DNA from: Chara braunii
Taxonomy: Eukaryota; Streptophyta; Charophyceae; Charales; Characeae
Assembly (NCBI GenBank): GCA_003427395.1
Contig: BFEA01000350.1
Location: forward strand, 1,423,540 to 1,478,356
Reading direction: 5' to 3'
Length of the DNA: 54,817 nucleotides
Below the pieces are notes generated by a model, which made no database searches, had not been told where the DNA came from, and saw only the letters and a list, made by a program, of their open reading frames with translations. A program made the translations under genes and the position numbers. Every line of letters begins with the position of its first letter. Within the stretch, counting starts at the first letter, position 1. Shown here piece by piece: positions 34,751 to 46,941 of the stretch.

Positions 34751-37335
34751 TTCCCCCCACTCATTCGCGATGTCCTCGTCGCGCACCAATTTCTTGTTAG
34801 TGGATTTTGGAGAGATAGACGGGAGAGGAGGGTGAGGTGTTATGGGTGGTTAGTTTGCCAGGGTCTGTTTTGTACTTTTTCCATTCCTTTCTCAATGTCT
34901 TCCTTAGCTTCCGCCCCTTGGGGTGGAGGAGGGTATGGGGGAGTCGAAGGTTCTACAGCTTGGACCAGGTTGCTCATTTCCGTCATAGCTTTGCCTCTTT
35001 ATCTTTCCCTCAATTGAGATGCAAACTTTCTTTTCAGTCAACTCTGTATACCCAGCAGGGCAACCCATAATCCTTTCATCTCCAGTAACATGAAGCAGAC
35101 GGGGTTCTCCCTGCTTCATACAACTACTGATATGCTGGCTTTATTCCCAGGGTGACAATTTGTTGTCACAACACAAATTGGTTTTCTCATTCTATGCTTT
35201 GACTTTGTTGATAACAAATTGTAGGCAAGTTTTTCGGATGTGATTCGATGTCAGGCGTTTGCTCCGGAAGGGGGATGTTCGTCCAGTACAACCGCCGCCT
35301 TTGCTGTGGTGATACCCACTTTGAATCAGCAAACCCAGGCACAACTCTTTGTAATCTCAAGTCTATCTTCCCATTTCATTGAGATACCATTCTTGGGCAG
35401 AAACCATTTTGATTTCGTCTTATTCATTACTCTTAGAGTTATAAAAAAGTGGTCCACTTTTCAGCTTGTGCAATCCATGTTTTTCCGTCATTCTTTCCTT
35501 AGTCTCCTGCTTAGTCAGTTCTCATGTATTTTTCCTATGTCATTTTGCCCGGCTTTATCTAACCCTGCCAATTCTGCATGCCTGTCATCCTCATTCTCGA
35601 AATCCGCATTACTTAGTTTATTCATACGCATCTTTTCTTCCGGCATCTCCCCAGGCCTTGCTCAAACTCATGCAAAGTCCATTACACATCTTTCACTTTT
35701 CTGGGCGTCTTTGTCAGTCCTTTCCTTAAGCTCATGCAACCCCAACCACCCGTATCCTTCTCTTTTGACCGCCCTGCCAGGCCTTCTCTCAAGCCTGCGC
35801 AAGGTCAATTACTCATCCACTTCTCTTCTGACTCTCTTGCTGGGCCTATTCTTAAGCCCATGCAACGTCAGTTACTCATCCATCTCTCTTCTGGCCTTCT
35901 TGCCAGACCTTTTTCAAAACTTGCGTAAAACCCAATACACAACGACATTTTTCTTTCTTTAGACCTCTTCTTAAGCCTGCGTAAAGTCAATTACACAATC
36001 ATTTTCTTTTCTTCTGGACATCTTGCCAGACCTTTTCTTAAACCTGCGCAAAGTCAATTACATAACCATTTTTCTTTCTTTTTTTTGCACGCTTTTTCAT
36101 TGGCAGATGACACACCTTCCCCCACTCAAAATGCGATTTCCCCATCGCGCGACTAGTTCTCACTCGGAGGTACGCAACCTTTGGCCCACCAACGAGTAGG
36201 CGGATGCCGGCCCATCAGTCCCAAAAAGGAAGGGTGATCAGTTCTCCCCCTGCTGATAACTCACCTCATCCCCTTACTCCGTCCGACCTTTTGTCGCTTA
36301 CGAGACGGGCGTCATTACTGAGGTACCTCCTCACATCTGGAAGGCAGGTCCAGCCCAAGCCTCCCAGGACCCCGTCTTGCCATAAGGGTTTCCTCGTGAA
36401 TCGTTCCTCCCGAGTGGTGTTTTCTTGGATCCGTCCTCTTCCTTTCAAGGAGAGTTTGGACTTTCAATTAGTCCACGAGTGTAGTTACGAAGACCTCGCA
36501 ATTAGTCCCGAAGCGGTTGTAATGCTCCGGTGGGGCGGTGTCAATGCCCCGTGGTGGTTGTGGCTTCCACCCGGTACCACGCCCAATTCCTCCCTCTGGA
36601 TAGTGCTGCTCAACTTAACGTGAGCCGCCGTGGTCTATTCCAAGCGGTCGTGCCGCCTCTCAACGACATGGCGTCTGGTTGGGGAGAACAAAGGAGACTT
36701 GAAGAAGAATGACTGTCTCGCCCATTTGGTCCTTTCACCCTTTGATGTTTAGGCGTTCAACAAGAGGCGCAACTTGAACTTCTCGACTAGAGCTCGTTGT
36801 CGGGGTCAGTTCTGGACGTCCCGCACCGATCCAAGTGGTAGGTGTCTTGGTCCTTTAACCCTCATCCCCTTACAAGAGGAACAGGTCGCGCTGAGACTTT
36901 TTCCCTTACAGGGATAAAGGTCTTGGGGTCGCGGTGCGAGCACCGGTGTCCCCCTCCTGCTGAGGCCAAAGACTAGAAAAAGAAAAAAATTCATTTCAAG
37001 GCTATTTCCAAGTCTATTTCAAGTTGCCTAGGATCCCCTGCCTATGCAATGCAATATTCAATCCTCAATCATTCAATTCAAAGCTATTTCCAAGGCTGAT
37101 TCTCATGGCTGGTCCGACATCTTCTCATCAACAAGGCCACCAACATGGCCGTTCAGGCGGTCATTTTCTGAATAGGCATTTCTCAAGACTGATCCTTCCG
37201 CCCATTCAATCCTCAATCCTCTCACTCCTCAACACCCATTCTCGGTGATCGTCCCAACGGTTCCTGCCCTTCTCAGTTTCAAGGCTCCGTCTTCTTTATC
37301 CTGCCCTTCTCATTCACATCTTTTTTCCGCCCCCT

Positions 37336-37535
37336 TGGCTATTTCAGTTGTCGACTCACCGGCCTTTTCCATTCCTTCCGTCCATCCCATTGGTTATTTC
37401 AATGACCGACCCACCGGTCTTTTCCATCTCTTCCATCCATCCTTTGGTTATTTCAATAACCGTCCCACCGACCTTTTCCATCTCTTCCATTTATCCTTTG
37501 ACTATTTCAATGACCGACCCACCAGCCTTTTTTAT
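37336..37535. repeat. ~54-bp tandem repeat, 4 units
   Basis: Units contain TATTTCAATGACCGACCCAC followed by CGGTCTTTTCCATCTCTTCC. Confidence 0.8.
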
Positions 37536-37629
37536 CTCTTATTGCTCATTCCAGCACATTCTCAATCGACATTTTTTAATCAAATATGCAGGGGACCCCA
37601 GTGCCTATTTCAAAAGGAATGACCCTTGT

Positions 37630-37800
37630 CAGGGGCCATTCCCGAACAACCTGGTTAGGGTCGTTCTTTTCCGTTCTCAAGTCGAACAGCCTGGTTAGGG
37701 CCGTTCCTTTCCATTCTCAAGACGAACAGCCTGGTTAGGGTCATTCCTTTCCATTCTCAAGTCGAACAACCTGCTAGGGCCATTCCTTTCCATTCTCAAT
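37630..37800. repeat. ~47-bp tandem repeat, 4 units
   Basis: Units contain AACAGCCTGGTTAGGG followed by TTCCTTTCCATTCTCAAG. Confidence 0.85.
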
Positions 37801-37907
37801 GTTAGTGCCCGAGGGGGTGGGCCTCGAGGTTACGGATCCCATTTCCGTCTTGGAGGTTTAGAAGGTGGTCATCTCATTTTATTTTTTTTGCGTGCTGTTC
37901 TCTTTTT

Positions 37908-38027
37908 TCAATTTCTCATAGTAATGTATCATCCATTCCATTTCTCACAGTATTGTACCATCCATTTCATTTCTCACAGTAATGTATCATCCATTCCATT
38001 TCTCACCGTAATGTACCATCCATTCGT
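37908..38027. repeat. ~29-bp tandem repeat, 4 units
   Basis: Units are of the type CATTTCTCACAGTAATGTAT followed by CATCCATTC. Confidence 0.85.
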
Positions 38028-39949
38028 ACATCTGACTTAGTGTCTAGCACTCGAGTTGGGGCTCGCGACCCCAAGCAGCACTAACCCACCCGGTCGTTCA
38101 TCCGTAACAAAAGACAAAGGCGGCCCCCTTTTCTTTTCTTCACTCGTTCCGATAACTCACATCTTGACCATTCTCAGACTAATTCACGACTTAGTTGGAT
38201 TAGGCTGCTAAAGAAGGAGTGTTCTTCACGCCCCGAAACCCATAGGTTCCCTAACCTCTCTTCTACGTGACCAACCATTCAATGCCATGGTTCGCTCCTT
38301 AATCCGTACTCAAGGTTTTCCCCTCTCAAAAGAGTAATCCTTGTTCCATCCATAATTCTCAATACACCCTCTCCCAATAAGTCTTATCCCCAAATCCCAT
38401 GTCTTTGTCTTGTGTACCCACTTTCGAAGGTAACTCATCCAAAAGTAGCCTCAATATGCTATATTCTTATCTTATCACGTCACAGCCTTAGCTGGCCCTT
38501 TCATCACTCATCCTTTGCAAGCTTGCCCATACTATACACGTTCTCGTCATTCTTATGTCTCTGCAAACAGAAAAGCAGCGATCCTTTTCAATGCTAAGTT
38601 AACACTTAGTTTCTATTGTTGCCTTGCGCCTCGTCTTGCCTAGTTCCTTGTCCACCACGTTCCTCGGCAGGCTTCCTAACCCCCAGGCCGTAGGTCTCGA
38701 TCTCTCTTTTTATCCTTACAATTTTATGCAACTCTGCCTCGTTGAAAAAATCCAGTGGTGTGGCTTTCACCCCTGCCCTTGCGAGTTTTCGAGTTTTGAT
38801 AATCTATTCGTGCCTGATTACATTGGTCCATTGCTGAAACCAATGACTGGGCGTTGGCCCAAACTCGTCCTCCCATCTGAAAACCCCATCGCCCGGTTGG
38901 TGCATCGGAGGCCGCCCCTCTTCCCTAGGCCTTGAAATCTCATCCCTCTCATCCCCGCTGCTGATTTCTATGACTTCTCGCACATCCTCCTCCTCGTCCC
39001 CCTCGTCTTCAGTCTGTATGGGGCTATACCCACCAGCAAGGTTCTTTGGATCGTATGCCTAAGGGATCTCTATCTCTGTCTCATACCCCTCGCAACTGTC
39101 GTGACCGCTTTGTCCTTGAAGCGGGCTCTCCCTTTTCACCTCGTCCTCCCCACATTCGTCGTGCATACCTTGTCCCCCCTCGCTTTCCCCATGCCGAGTC
39201 TCACGTCGTTCGCCCCTGTTGGCCCCTTCTTCGTTAGAGACTCGAGCCTTATCTCCCATTTATGTGTTGCCTCCTTCTTCTACATTTGCCCTTGCCTTTT
39301 CGCCCTCACTGTCAGATGATATTTCTATACCTTCTCCCTTGCGGAGGGGTGAGGGTTCCCTACACAAGCATTTCCTTCCACCCGTGCCTACCACTGGCCC
39401 GCCCATGAGCCCAATGTACAATTTTCTCTTCGCTGTCCTCCTCCCTTGGCTTGATCCAGCTTCTTCCCCTCCGGTAGGCCTGTTGATTGCCCCGCTGCCG
39501 TTCTCGTTGCCGAATTCCATTTTTTTTGTCTTTTCTCATTTTACTTATAGGCCCTGTATAACAAAACAACACCCGCAACGTCCCTCACACACTCGCGTCT
39601 CCCCCCCCCCTTAGGCCGGTAAACATTCCCAAAATGCACCAGTATCCCTCGCATCATGCCCCTTTTATACATGCGAATGCGTCGTTTGTGATGACCTCAT
39701 TTTTTTTTCGTCAAAAACTATGGTACAATGCCCCAAACATCCCTTCCCGTTCTTACACAAGCCAAATATTGCAACCCCCCAAGTCATGCTGTCTTTCAAC
39801 CTCAGTCAGTCCAAGCCAAAGCGCCAGTCCCAAAAAAAAAATGACAGTCCCACGAACATGGTTAGAGACAAACCATAGTGTGGGCAAGATTGTGGTTAGT
39901 CTTTTGCTTGTGGCTCCTCAGTTTCCTTATCTTCGGCCTCCTGAAGCCA

Positions 39950-41583
39950 TTATTCCACTGGGACCCGACTTAGAAACCTGACCAGTCGTTGCGCCGGAAA
40001 GGGCCCTTTCAATCCAGTTTCATCCAAATCTTCCAGTTCGAAAGTGTTCAGTCCCACCCGCTTGGCGACCCGGTACGGGCCTTTGAACCTCCTTCCCAAC
40101 TGTCCCAACCAAGTACTTTCTAGTGTCGAGTTCCTTAGCAATACCATCTCCCCAACCTGAAGTGGCTCCTTTCTGACATTCTTAACCTGGTCCCACCTTG
40201 CTTTGTCCCTCATTCCGCTGTCCAGCACCCGGCTGGCAATGTCTTCCATGACCTCCTCATTCTTAAGGATTTGTTGACATCTTGCCTCGATTAACTCTTC
40301 AGTGGTCATTTGCGGATCATCATCTAACCTATTCCAGGTATGTACGATGCTTCCACAGGAAAGTCGATCTCTCTTCCGTACCAAAGCTCTGCCGGGATAC
40401 ATCCTGTTGTTGTTTTAGGAGTCATATTCTCTGCAAAGACAGTCTGCTTAAGATACCTAGGCCAGTTCCCCAGATGATCTGCTGCGAGCTTTGCAATCGT
40501 GTTCTTCAAGGTTCGGTGCCCCCTTTCCATAGGTGCATTGGCCTCAGGGTGATACGACTCGATGAGTTTGATTGGTACGCAGAGTCTCTTAAGCATCCCC
40601 AATACTTCTTGGTTCACAAATTTCGTCCCATTGTTTGCTATAAACCTCATGACGAACGGATACCTCAAGTAGAAGTCTTCTATCCAGTCCGCCACACTCC
40701 TCCCTGTCTTTTTCTTGAGGGCGACTGCCTCCACGAACCCGCTCAGGTTGTCTCGCGCATCCAGGATATACATGTACCCATCCGTTGATGCAGGCATGAC
40801 CGCAAGGTCGAGGTGGGCCAGATGTCCCGGCCCTAGCACCCGCGTTGGTCTAAGCGGCTCGAAGACCCGCACCGAGCTTCGTTCTTGGCAAATAAGGCAA
40901 GTCTGGCAGTATATGGCGACCATGCCTGCCATGTCTGACCAATAATAGAGTGGTGTTATCTTTGCAAGCGTTCCTTTGGATGACCGATGACCTCCAGCTA
41001 ACCCGTCATGCATTGCCTGAATAACGTCTACTTGCTTAGGTCTTCCGCACACAACCCTTCTGGGCATAGCACCTTCCTTCTTTCGGAACAAATGCCCGCC
41101 CCGTAGGACGTACCTTTCGGCTTCTTCCCTTGCTTTGATACTGACTTCCGTAGGTTGTTTGTTTCCTACAAACAATAACCCGATCTCCCGAAAGAGCCCT
41201 TCCTATGTTTGGATATAGAGAAACTCCTCCCTGTCCTGACCCCCATCCTTTCTTTCCTGCATCTGGTTTACCACCCATTGCAACTCTTTCCTTTCCCAAA
41301 ATTCCACTAAGCTCATCACTGCCTCCCGACCTCCTTCGACCGCCATTGCCATTAGTTTCTCTTTCGGTCCTACTATCGCTCCCCAAGAGTCCTTTTCTTC
41401 CCTGCGTCCTCGAGTGGTAACTGGTCCTTCTCTAAGTTCTGCTACTACGGCAGGTGCCCCCTTCTCCAAAGTCTGGATCAATAGTTCTCCCGATGTGCAT
41501 TCCCCGCTCATCATTTCGTTATCCACCGCGAGAGTCTCTCCTTCGTATTCGAGGAATGCGTCTATGGGCTCTGCATCCTCCAT
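39950..41583 (-). pseudogene. Ty3/gypsy integrase with upstream linker (decayed)
   Basis: The integrase inserts the DNA copy. Reading minus, a linker from 41583 is followed by a zinc-binding N-terminus (HDGLAGGH then CQTCLICQ, an H-H-C-C finger) at about 41010-40880. The catalytic core has its first Asp in HLDLAVMP. The expected second Asp of ADNG is Asn (AAC, 40633-40635, in RFIANNGTKF), and Glu is in APMERGHR. A frameshift near 40345 leads to the C-terminal part ending at 39950, with VGEMVLLRNSTLESTW and RRFKGPYRV, a GPY/F-type module. No chromodomain follows. A stop near 41203 separates the linker from the core. The Asn substitution alone should abolish strand transfer. Confidence 0.88.
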
Positions 41584-41718
41584 CCCTTCGGGAGTGATTC
41601 AAACCCGACTCAGCCCATCTACCTTGTTGCGGATTCCAGCAATCTCTTCGATCTTGTAATCGAACTGCCAGATGAATGTAACACATCTCTACCGTCGGAT
41701 CTATAGGCCAGTAATTCT

Positions 41719-42864
41719 TTAGAGCCCCTGCGACATTTGTCGGATCGATCCTTCAGATGAACCGCCTCCCAATAGGTAGACATGCAAGGTCTTAAGGCAA
41801 TGCAGGATGACTAGGACTTCCTTCTTGAATTGCGAATACAGCCGTTCTGCGGAGTTCAGGGTTCTACTTTCGAACCTAATTGGCCTCTCTTTTCCTCCCT
41901 CATCCCTTTCAATCAACACACCTCCTACGGCCAAAGGTCCCCAATCCGTCTCTAGGATGAAGGGTCGTCCCACTTCGTCATTAAAACTAGGCGCGAAAAC
42001 GGCGACTGTCTCAGATGTCAATATGTCCTTGAGCCTTTGGACAACTCCTTCTCGCTCCTCCGTCCAATCCATGGTTCCTTCTTCCCTGATCATAGCCCGG
42101 ATAGGCTCAACAATCTTGGCGAAGTTCTTAATGAAGATCCTCCAAAAGGCGACTACGCCTAGGAATGTCCTTACCTCCGTCGTCGTGCGCAGTGATGTCG
42201 GCCACTGTGATATCTTGTCGGTCTTTGCTGGATCCAACTTCCTACCGTAAGCACCGCAACGAAATCCTAGTATAGTTACCTTCGGTACTGCGAGGATACT
42301 CTTTGGTCCGCTAGCCGTAATGTTGTATACTAGGAACCGGCGGAGTAAGTCGTTGATGTCCTGCAAATGGTCCCACACAAAAGGTCGGATCCCTGGCTGG
42401 ACTTCCGTCTCGTCCTTTTCCTGCGCGCCTTTGATCGGATTGTCATCGATGTAAGGTTCACATTTTTCTGGAAACGTGTCTCCGGCCACGGCGAGCATCC
42501 TGCGTTGCGCTTCGGCCACCGCGTTTGTGAATCCCATAGGTGTCACTTGCATCTGTAGATGGCCTACGGGGGTGTGCATAGCGGTGTATGGCCTGTCCCG
42601 AACATCCAATGGAAGCTGGTCGTACCCTGAGTACAGATCTATCAGGGAGTAAATGCTCCGACCGGCGTGCGATTCTGCTAATAAGTCAGCCTGAGNTAGC
42701 GAACCAGNATCNNNGATAGTTACCGCATTCAACTTCTGCAGGTCCTGAATCCACCTTAGTGTCTTGTTAGGCTTTCGAAAAACGAGCCACCGATTTGCGT
42801 ACGGCGATGCCGTAGGCTCCACAACGAAGGAGTCCATCTTCGCTCGGAGGAGGTCTGTTACTTC
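41719..42864 (-). pseudogene. Ty3/gypsy reverse transcriptase and RNase H
   Basis: Copies the element RNA to DNA and removes the RNA strand. The long uninterrupted frame starts after a TGA at 42865-42867 that cuts it from upstream pol (EVTDLLRAKMDSFVVEPT follows). Motifs in order are RWIQDLQKLNAVTI, SLIDLYSGYDQLPL, HTPVGHLQMQVTPMGF, the catalytic YIDD in EPYIDDNPIKG, TFLGVVAFWRIFIKNFA, and the RNase H start LETDWGPLAVGGVL with SRTLNSAERLYSQFKKEV. N bases near 42690-42715 hide a few codons. Downstream of 41719 the RNase H to integrase junction is broken by frameshifts. Confidence 0.92.
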
Positions 42865-43677
42865 TCATGTTATCCCATATTCATAGGATGGCCCCTTGTC
42901 ATTCCAACACTCATGTTCTACCGTGTGGATTCTGACCGGAGGGATCAACTTCGCATCCAATCGTCCCTTCTGATGATCACTAAAGGCAAATGTCAGGTGA
43001 AACTNCTGGCAGGTCCTTTTGATCAGGCGGGTTTCTTCTTCCGTTAAGAACCCGTCTATCCCTATCTTCATTGTGTCCGTTACCTCATCTGGTATCCGAT
43101 GTCCCTCCGTCGCCCTTCTTTCTCGGATCACTCAAAGGACCTCTTCCTCCTTCTCCATAGCCTCTTCCTTTGATGTCCCTAGCAGGATCGAGACCGGTTT
43201 TGCTTTCTTCCCTACCGGCTTGTACTTTCGAACACTTCCTTCCAGGATCTTTCTCCTAAAAAATGAACGGTCGGAATCGCTCCCGTCGCCTCTACGACTC
43301 GTGGTTGAATACTAACTAGTTTCCCATTCAAGCAATATCTCTTTTGCACCTCTCTTTCGAACTTGGCCAAGGCTGCCGAATCCACTCCTACCTTGTGGTA
43401 TCTGAGGGCCTTGATGAGTTGCAATAGATCGGGGATCTCGAGTGCGATTTTCGGCACGTCTATGCGTACTTCTTTCCGTTAGGGCAGGCCAGCACCGAGT
43501 TCGACCTCTGAATCCTTTTTCGCTACCATAACACCTAGGACTTCGTCCTCCTGCCTCCTCTTCTTCTGGGGCAGACCCATCTTGATCCACTCCTTCTTGT
43601 TGAATGCTTCCTCAATCATGATTTTTACCCTTTCTCTGATACCTTCCATCCGTGCGAAAGCCCCTTTTCGCGTGCTA
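42865..43677 (-). pseudogene. Pol linker between protease and reverse transcriptase (decayed)
   Basis: Reading minus, a charged stretch (MGLPQKKRRQEDEVLGVMV) has an in-frame TAA near 43480. It continues in the same frame with KIALEIPDLLQLIKAL to a stop at 43212. After a frame change, residues with FSDHQKGRLDAKLIPPVRIH and HECWND lead into the RT. IPPVRIHTVEHECW resembles the segment just before RT in Ty3/gypsy pol. One N falls in the region (near 43005). Confidence 0.65.
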
Positions 43678-44887
43678 TCATCGAACGACGGCGATCATGT
43701 TGTCAATTTCCCCTTCGGGGGGCCTCCTCCCATTCCAAGGAGTCGGAGGAGCTCTCCCCGGCTGGTCACAGGGTCCTCTATGTCTACCATGTACGAGCCA
43801 TCGTGCAAATGCATACCTATCATCTCTACGTTCGCACACCACGGTCTCCCGAGGATTATATCGTGGTTCATTTCCTCCATTACGGTCATCCGCTGAAACG
43901 ACCAGATCGATTCCCTGACCCCTGCCTTCACAGCACACTTCGTGACGTACCCAACCAACGGGATTTCCCCGCCAGCTCCCCGGATGCTCCCTGTTACTTC
44001 CTTCTTTACCGTACATCNTGTGATCGTTGGGAAATCTCTTCTTATAAGAGTGATTTATGCTCCCCCGTCTACTAATGCGTCGGTATAATGACTCCCGATC
44101 TGGATTTTCAGTTTCCCTANGCGCAGCGCATGAAAGCTAAGCTTCGTCCTGGGTNGCNATCTCATGACTTCNCCGCCCTCTCGGTCGGGCAAGCTCAAAC
44201 GAATGTCTGCAAAGNCCTTTTCGAGATCCTCCAAGTCCCCGTGACTCCTATGAAGGTTAGCCAATTNTTGTGGAGCTTCCTCCTCCCTCTCCCNTTCTGG
44301 TACTTCGGGGTTGTCGCCTATTTCTACTAGCCTCCGAGTCAACAGTTGTCTGAGCCCTTTGAGCAACCTAGGGCTAGCCTGCAGCATGGTCTGAAAAGAC
44401 ACCGATACCATGGTTCCTAGTAACTTGCTAATGGTGTCGTCGAGCTCNGGCAGGGTTAAGATCGGGATTTGATACCTAAACTTCTTCTTAGCGGCGGTAA
44501 CCTTGTCCGCAGACTCCTCTTCCCTAGGCTTTCCATAGACTTTCTCTGGTTCCTCGGCCTCAGGCTCCGCCTNGGGTTCGGAGCTTCCGGCGNCCTCCTC
44601 CATAATGGTGTCACGGTTAATCCTTCTCCCGNCCGTTCTCAGNCGAGTGGTTGCGTTCACCCTATCACGTCCGTCGCTTTCCGAAATAAAGTTGGNCTGC
44701 GGCCCGCGCCCCCGGAGTTGATCCCAGATGATCTCGCCCACCGGTTCGGCTTCTACGACTGTTATTTCTAGCCCGTTGAGCATGATAATGGCTCGCCGCA
44801 TCCCTCCTGGTGAGTTCCAGTTCACCCGTTCCCCTTGTGGTCCAAATATCTCCCCCTTTAATGACCTATACACCTTCTTTTCAGAAT
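43678..44887 (-). pseudogene. Ty3/gypsy protease region of pol (one in-frame stop)
   Basis: Aspartic protease that would cut the polyprotein. Following a -1 frame relation to gag, the reading contains SLKGEIFGPQGERVNW, an acidic Glu/Lys-rich linker, then IGSHYTDALVDGGA, in which DGGA is the D-[ST]-G-like active site. TAA at 44055-44057 directly follows. In the same frame ITLIRRDF, then MNHDIILGRPWC (the hydrophobic-ILGRPW flap-end motif) complete the domain, ending near 43695. The stop most likely replaced Glu (GAA to TAA) in DGGAEITLI. About a dozen N bases fall between 44019 and 44696. Confidence 0.8.
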
Positions 44888-46510
44888 ATCATGGTTGAGC
44901 TTTGGGCATGCGCGCACATAATGTCCTATCGCGGTGCAGTACTTGCATTGCTCATTAGCAGGATCTCTTCGTCTGAATCCCCGGTTTGCCACACCATGCG
45001 GGACCACAACTTCCTGGGGAGGGAGGGCAGGTCGGGATACTAGCGCTTGCATAACCAGTAGCGCGCCTTTCATCCTTTCAATCTTATTGTCGACCCCGTG
45101 CACCCGTTCATGTAGACTTTCAATCCCATTCTTTACCTTGTCGCCCGTCCTACCGGTCAGATCTATGATCTCTCCTTCCTTGAGCAAGGCCAACGTCTCC
45201 GTTACTACCGTTTTCTCAGCCAGATCCGTTACCGTGCTAAAATCAACATCCCGGGTGTTTACGAACTTGCTCGTCTGTTGGTAAGCTGACAGGATCTTGT
45301 CTTTGTCGAACTCGGAGAACTGCCTGAGGAAATATTTGGTCATTATCTGGTCCGTGACCCCGGGGATCCTTAGTGCTACCAGAGTAAATTCTCGTAGGAA
45401 ATCATTGTACGTTGCGAAGTTCTTCCTCCGAACTGCCGCTAGGTCGGCCACCGTTGCCATTTTCTCTACCGCTAGGTAATTCCTCATCATCACATCCCGG
45501 GTCTCCTTCCAAGACCGGTTTGCGGCTACAATGACCATTATGTCCCGTCCTAGGCTTAACGACACATGCTGTCCTAGATGATCCATCTTTTCCTCCTCGG
45601 TCCACTTTAGTAACGCAGCTAGGTTCTCGTAGTCGATCAGGAACTCCGTGATGTTTGCTCCATCGAAAGTCATCTTTTTCCTGGCGTCTGTCAGATAGCC
45701 TTGATTTTTGTTTAGTGCTCGCGCGAGGGACGACACTATCTTCTTAAGGCCGCCCTTGGAGCTGCTAGCCTCGCCTGCCACACTGTTATCCGGACTTTCC
45801 TTGCCGGCCTTCTGTCCCTCCCTGGTTTTCACAGTTACTTCCGGGTCAAACCATCCCAACACTCTTTCCCTAAGGCTCCAAAGTCCTTCTCATCCTCGCG
45901 CTACTGCTGGCGTGATCGGCAGGCGGCTAGCCCTACTGTCCATGGCTGGCGGAGTCGTAGCCTTTTCCGCTTCCATCCCCGGAGAGTTCTCTCTCTCTTT
46001 CCTTCTCTTGCTCGGCGTTTCCCCACGGTCACTGCCTTTATCCCCTTGTCCAGTCCCACCTTGGCTGACTTTCCGTTCGTCCCGGGGTTCCTCCTGCAGA
46101 GGACCTTCTTCGTTCCCAGTCATCATTTCCGCAATCAGTCTTGCCTTGTATTCCGCGGTCCTCTTGTCTATCTGAGCTAGTTTGTGCCTCGTGTCCGTGA
46201 CCCTTACTTTCTTAGGCATGGTTCCTTCCGAGTTTCGGGGGCTTGTCCTATCCTTATTTCTGCCTTCCTTGGTCCCCTAGGTCCCTTGCCTGCTTCCCCC
46301 GGCTTTCCCTGAGCTTTCTCCTGTGGAGATTTCCTTCCGGTTCCCTTTGGTACCATCCGGATTTATCGATTCTCTGTCCTTCTGCCCCCCTTCGCTTTGT
46401 GTGGCACTGCCTTCTAAGCCTGGTTCTCCTTCACTCTTACGGTTATCTGTCTCCTCCTCCGTTCCCATTTTGCCTAGTTCTGCATAAGCCAAAGAATTCC
46501 CAGAACACAT
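44858..46510 (-). pseudogene. Ty3/gypsy gag with CCHC zinc knuckle (two in-frame stops)
   Basis: Structural protein that packages the element RNA. Reading minus from 46510 (an ATG-started option is MGTEEETDN just inside), an acidic Ser/Glu/Lys-rich N-terminus is interrupted by a TAG at 46277-46279. It continues as MPKKVRVTDTRHKLAQIDKR to a TGA at 45890-45892 and then WSLRERVLGWFDPEV. The capsid-like core lies at 45700-45200 (FDGANITEFLIDYENLAALL, RKNFATYNDFLREFTLVALR). A coiled-coil-like tail is followed by the knuckle C-x2-C-x4-H-x4-C (CKYCTAIGHYVRAC) near 44950-44900. The frame stops at 44858, just past the point where pol continues in another frame. Confidence 0.85.
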
Positions 46511-46941
46511 GTAATGGGAGGTTTTTAGGTTCCCTAGGCTCCCAGCTCTGTTGGCTTATCTTTATAGTCTCCTTTCCTATCCCTGTTTCCTGATTGTCCT
46601 TCATTAAGGAGGAGCCACGACTGGCCCTGCCGCCCAGCCGAACTATGAACGTGACTGGGCTTCCTTTATCACAAGCTCGTTTGTAGTGCCCTTGTCCCGT
46701 CGGTCGACGCGAGGGAGTCCGGGTTAGGCATCCTGCTAGGGGAAGTCTTCCCAAGCAGCGTTTCCCGTTTTTGACCTTCAGGGTTATGGTCAATCACTAG
46801 GAGTCTGCCCCCCCCCCCCCGTCTTTGTTTTTCTAGTCGGTTTTAACCATCCAGGTCCGAGGCCCCTTTCTTATTCCCATCGGCGAACTTCCGTACGCTG
46901 CGAACAATACTCGATCTGCCCTATTGACCCGCCTGCGGATG
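46511..46941. other. Spacer between gag and extra gene D
   Basis: No gene is supported. It contains a 14-C run at about 46807-46820. Confidence 0.4.

Larger units (their letters stand above)
34751..39949 (-). other. Long non-coding region between pol and the downstream LTR
   Basis: About 5.2 kb lies downstream of the integrase on the minus strand without a supportable gene. It is pyrimidine-rich on +. Two similar tracts read on minus as GAGTGGGGGGAA before TGTGTC (34762-34745) and GAGTGGGGGAAGG before TGTGTC (36127-36109). Either could be the polypurine tract that primes plus-strand synthesis. The stretch also contains several tandem sub-repeats, a degenerate repeat with GCCAGACCTTTTC..AAGCCTGCG at about 35640-36060, and a hairpin-like GACAATTTGTTGTCACAAC at 35154-35172. 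Confidence 0.45.

Noticed and set aside
39350-39364. CCCTACA at 39358-39364 as the inner end of the left LTR (7-bp inverted match with TGTAGGG at 23523)
   Set aside because: No purine tract precedes it on minus and it would make a 15.8-kb LTR; the tracts at 34750 and 36114 fit better. Not excluded until the right LTR is sequenced.
34592-39614. Frames of 70-240 codons on + (for example 35240-35962)
   Set aside because: Rich in Ser/Pro/Leu/Phe from a pyrimidine-rich tract with tandem sub-repeats; no motif; opposite strand to gag-pol.
46807-46820. Poly-C run as a polypurine tract of the element
   Set aside because: It lies between extra gene D and gag, not next to an LTR end.
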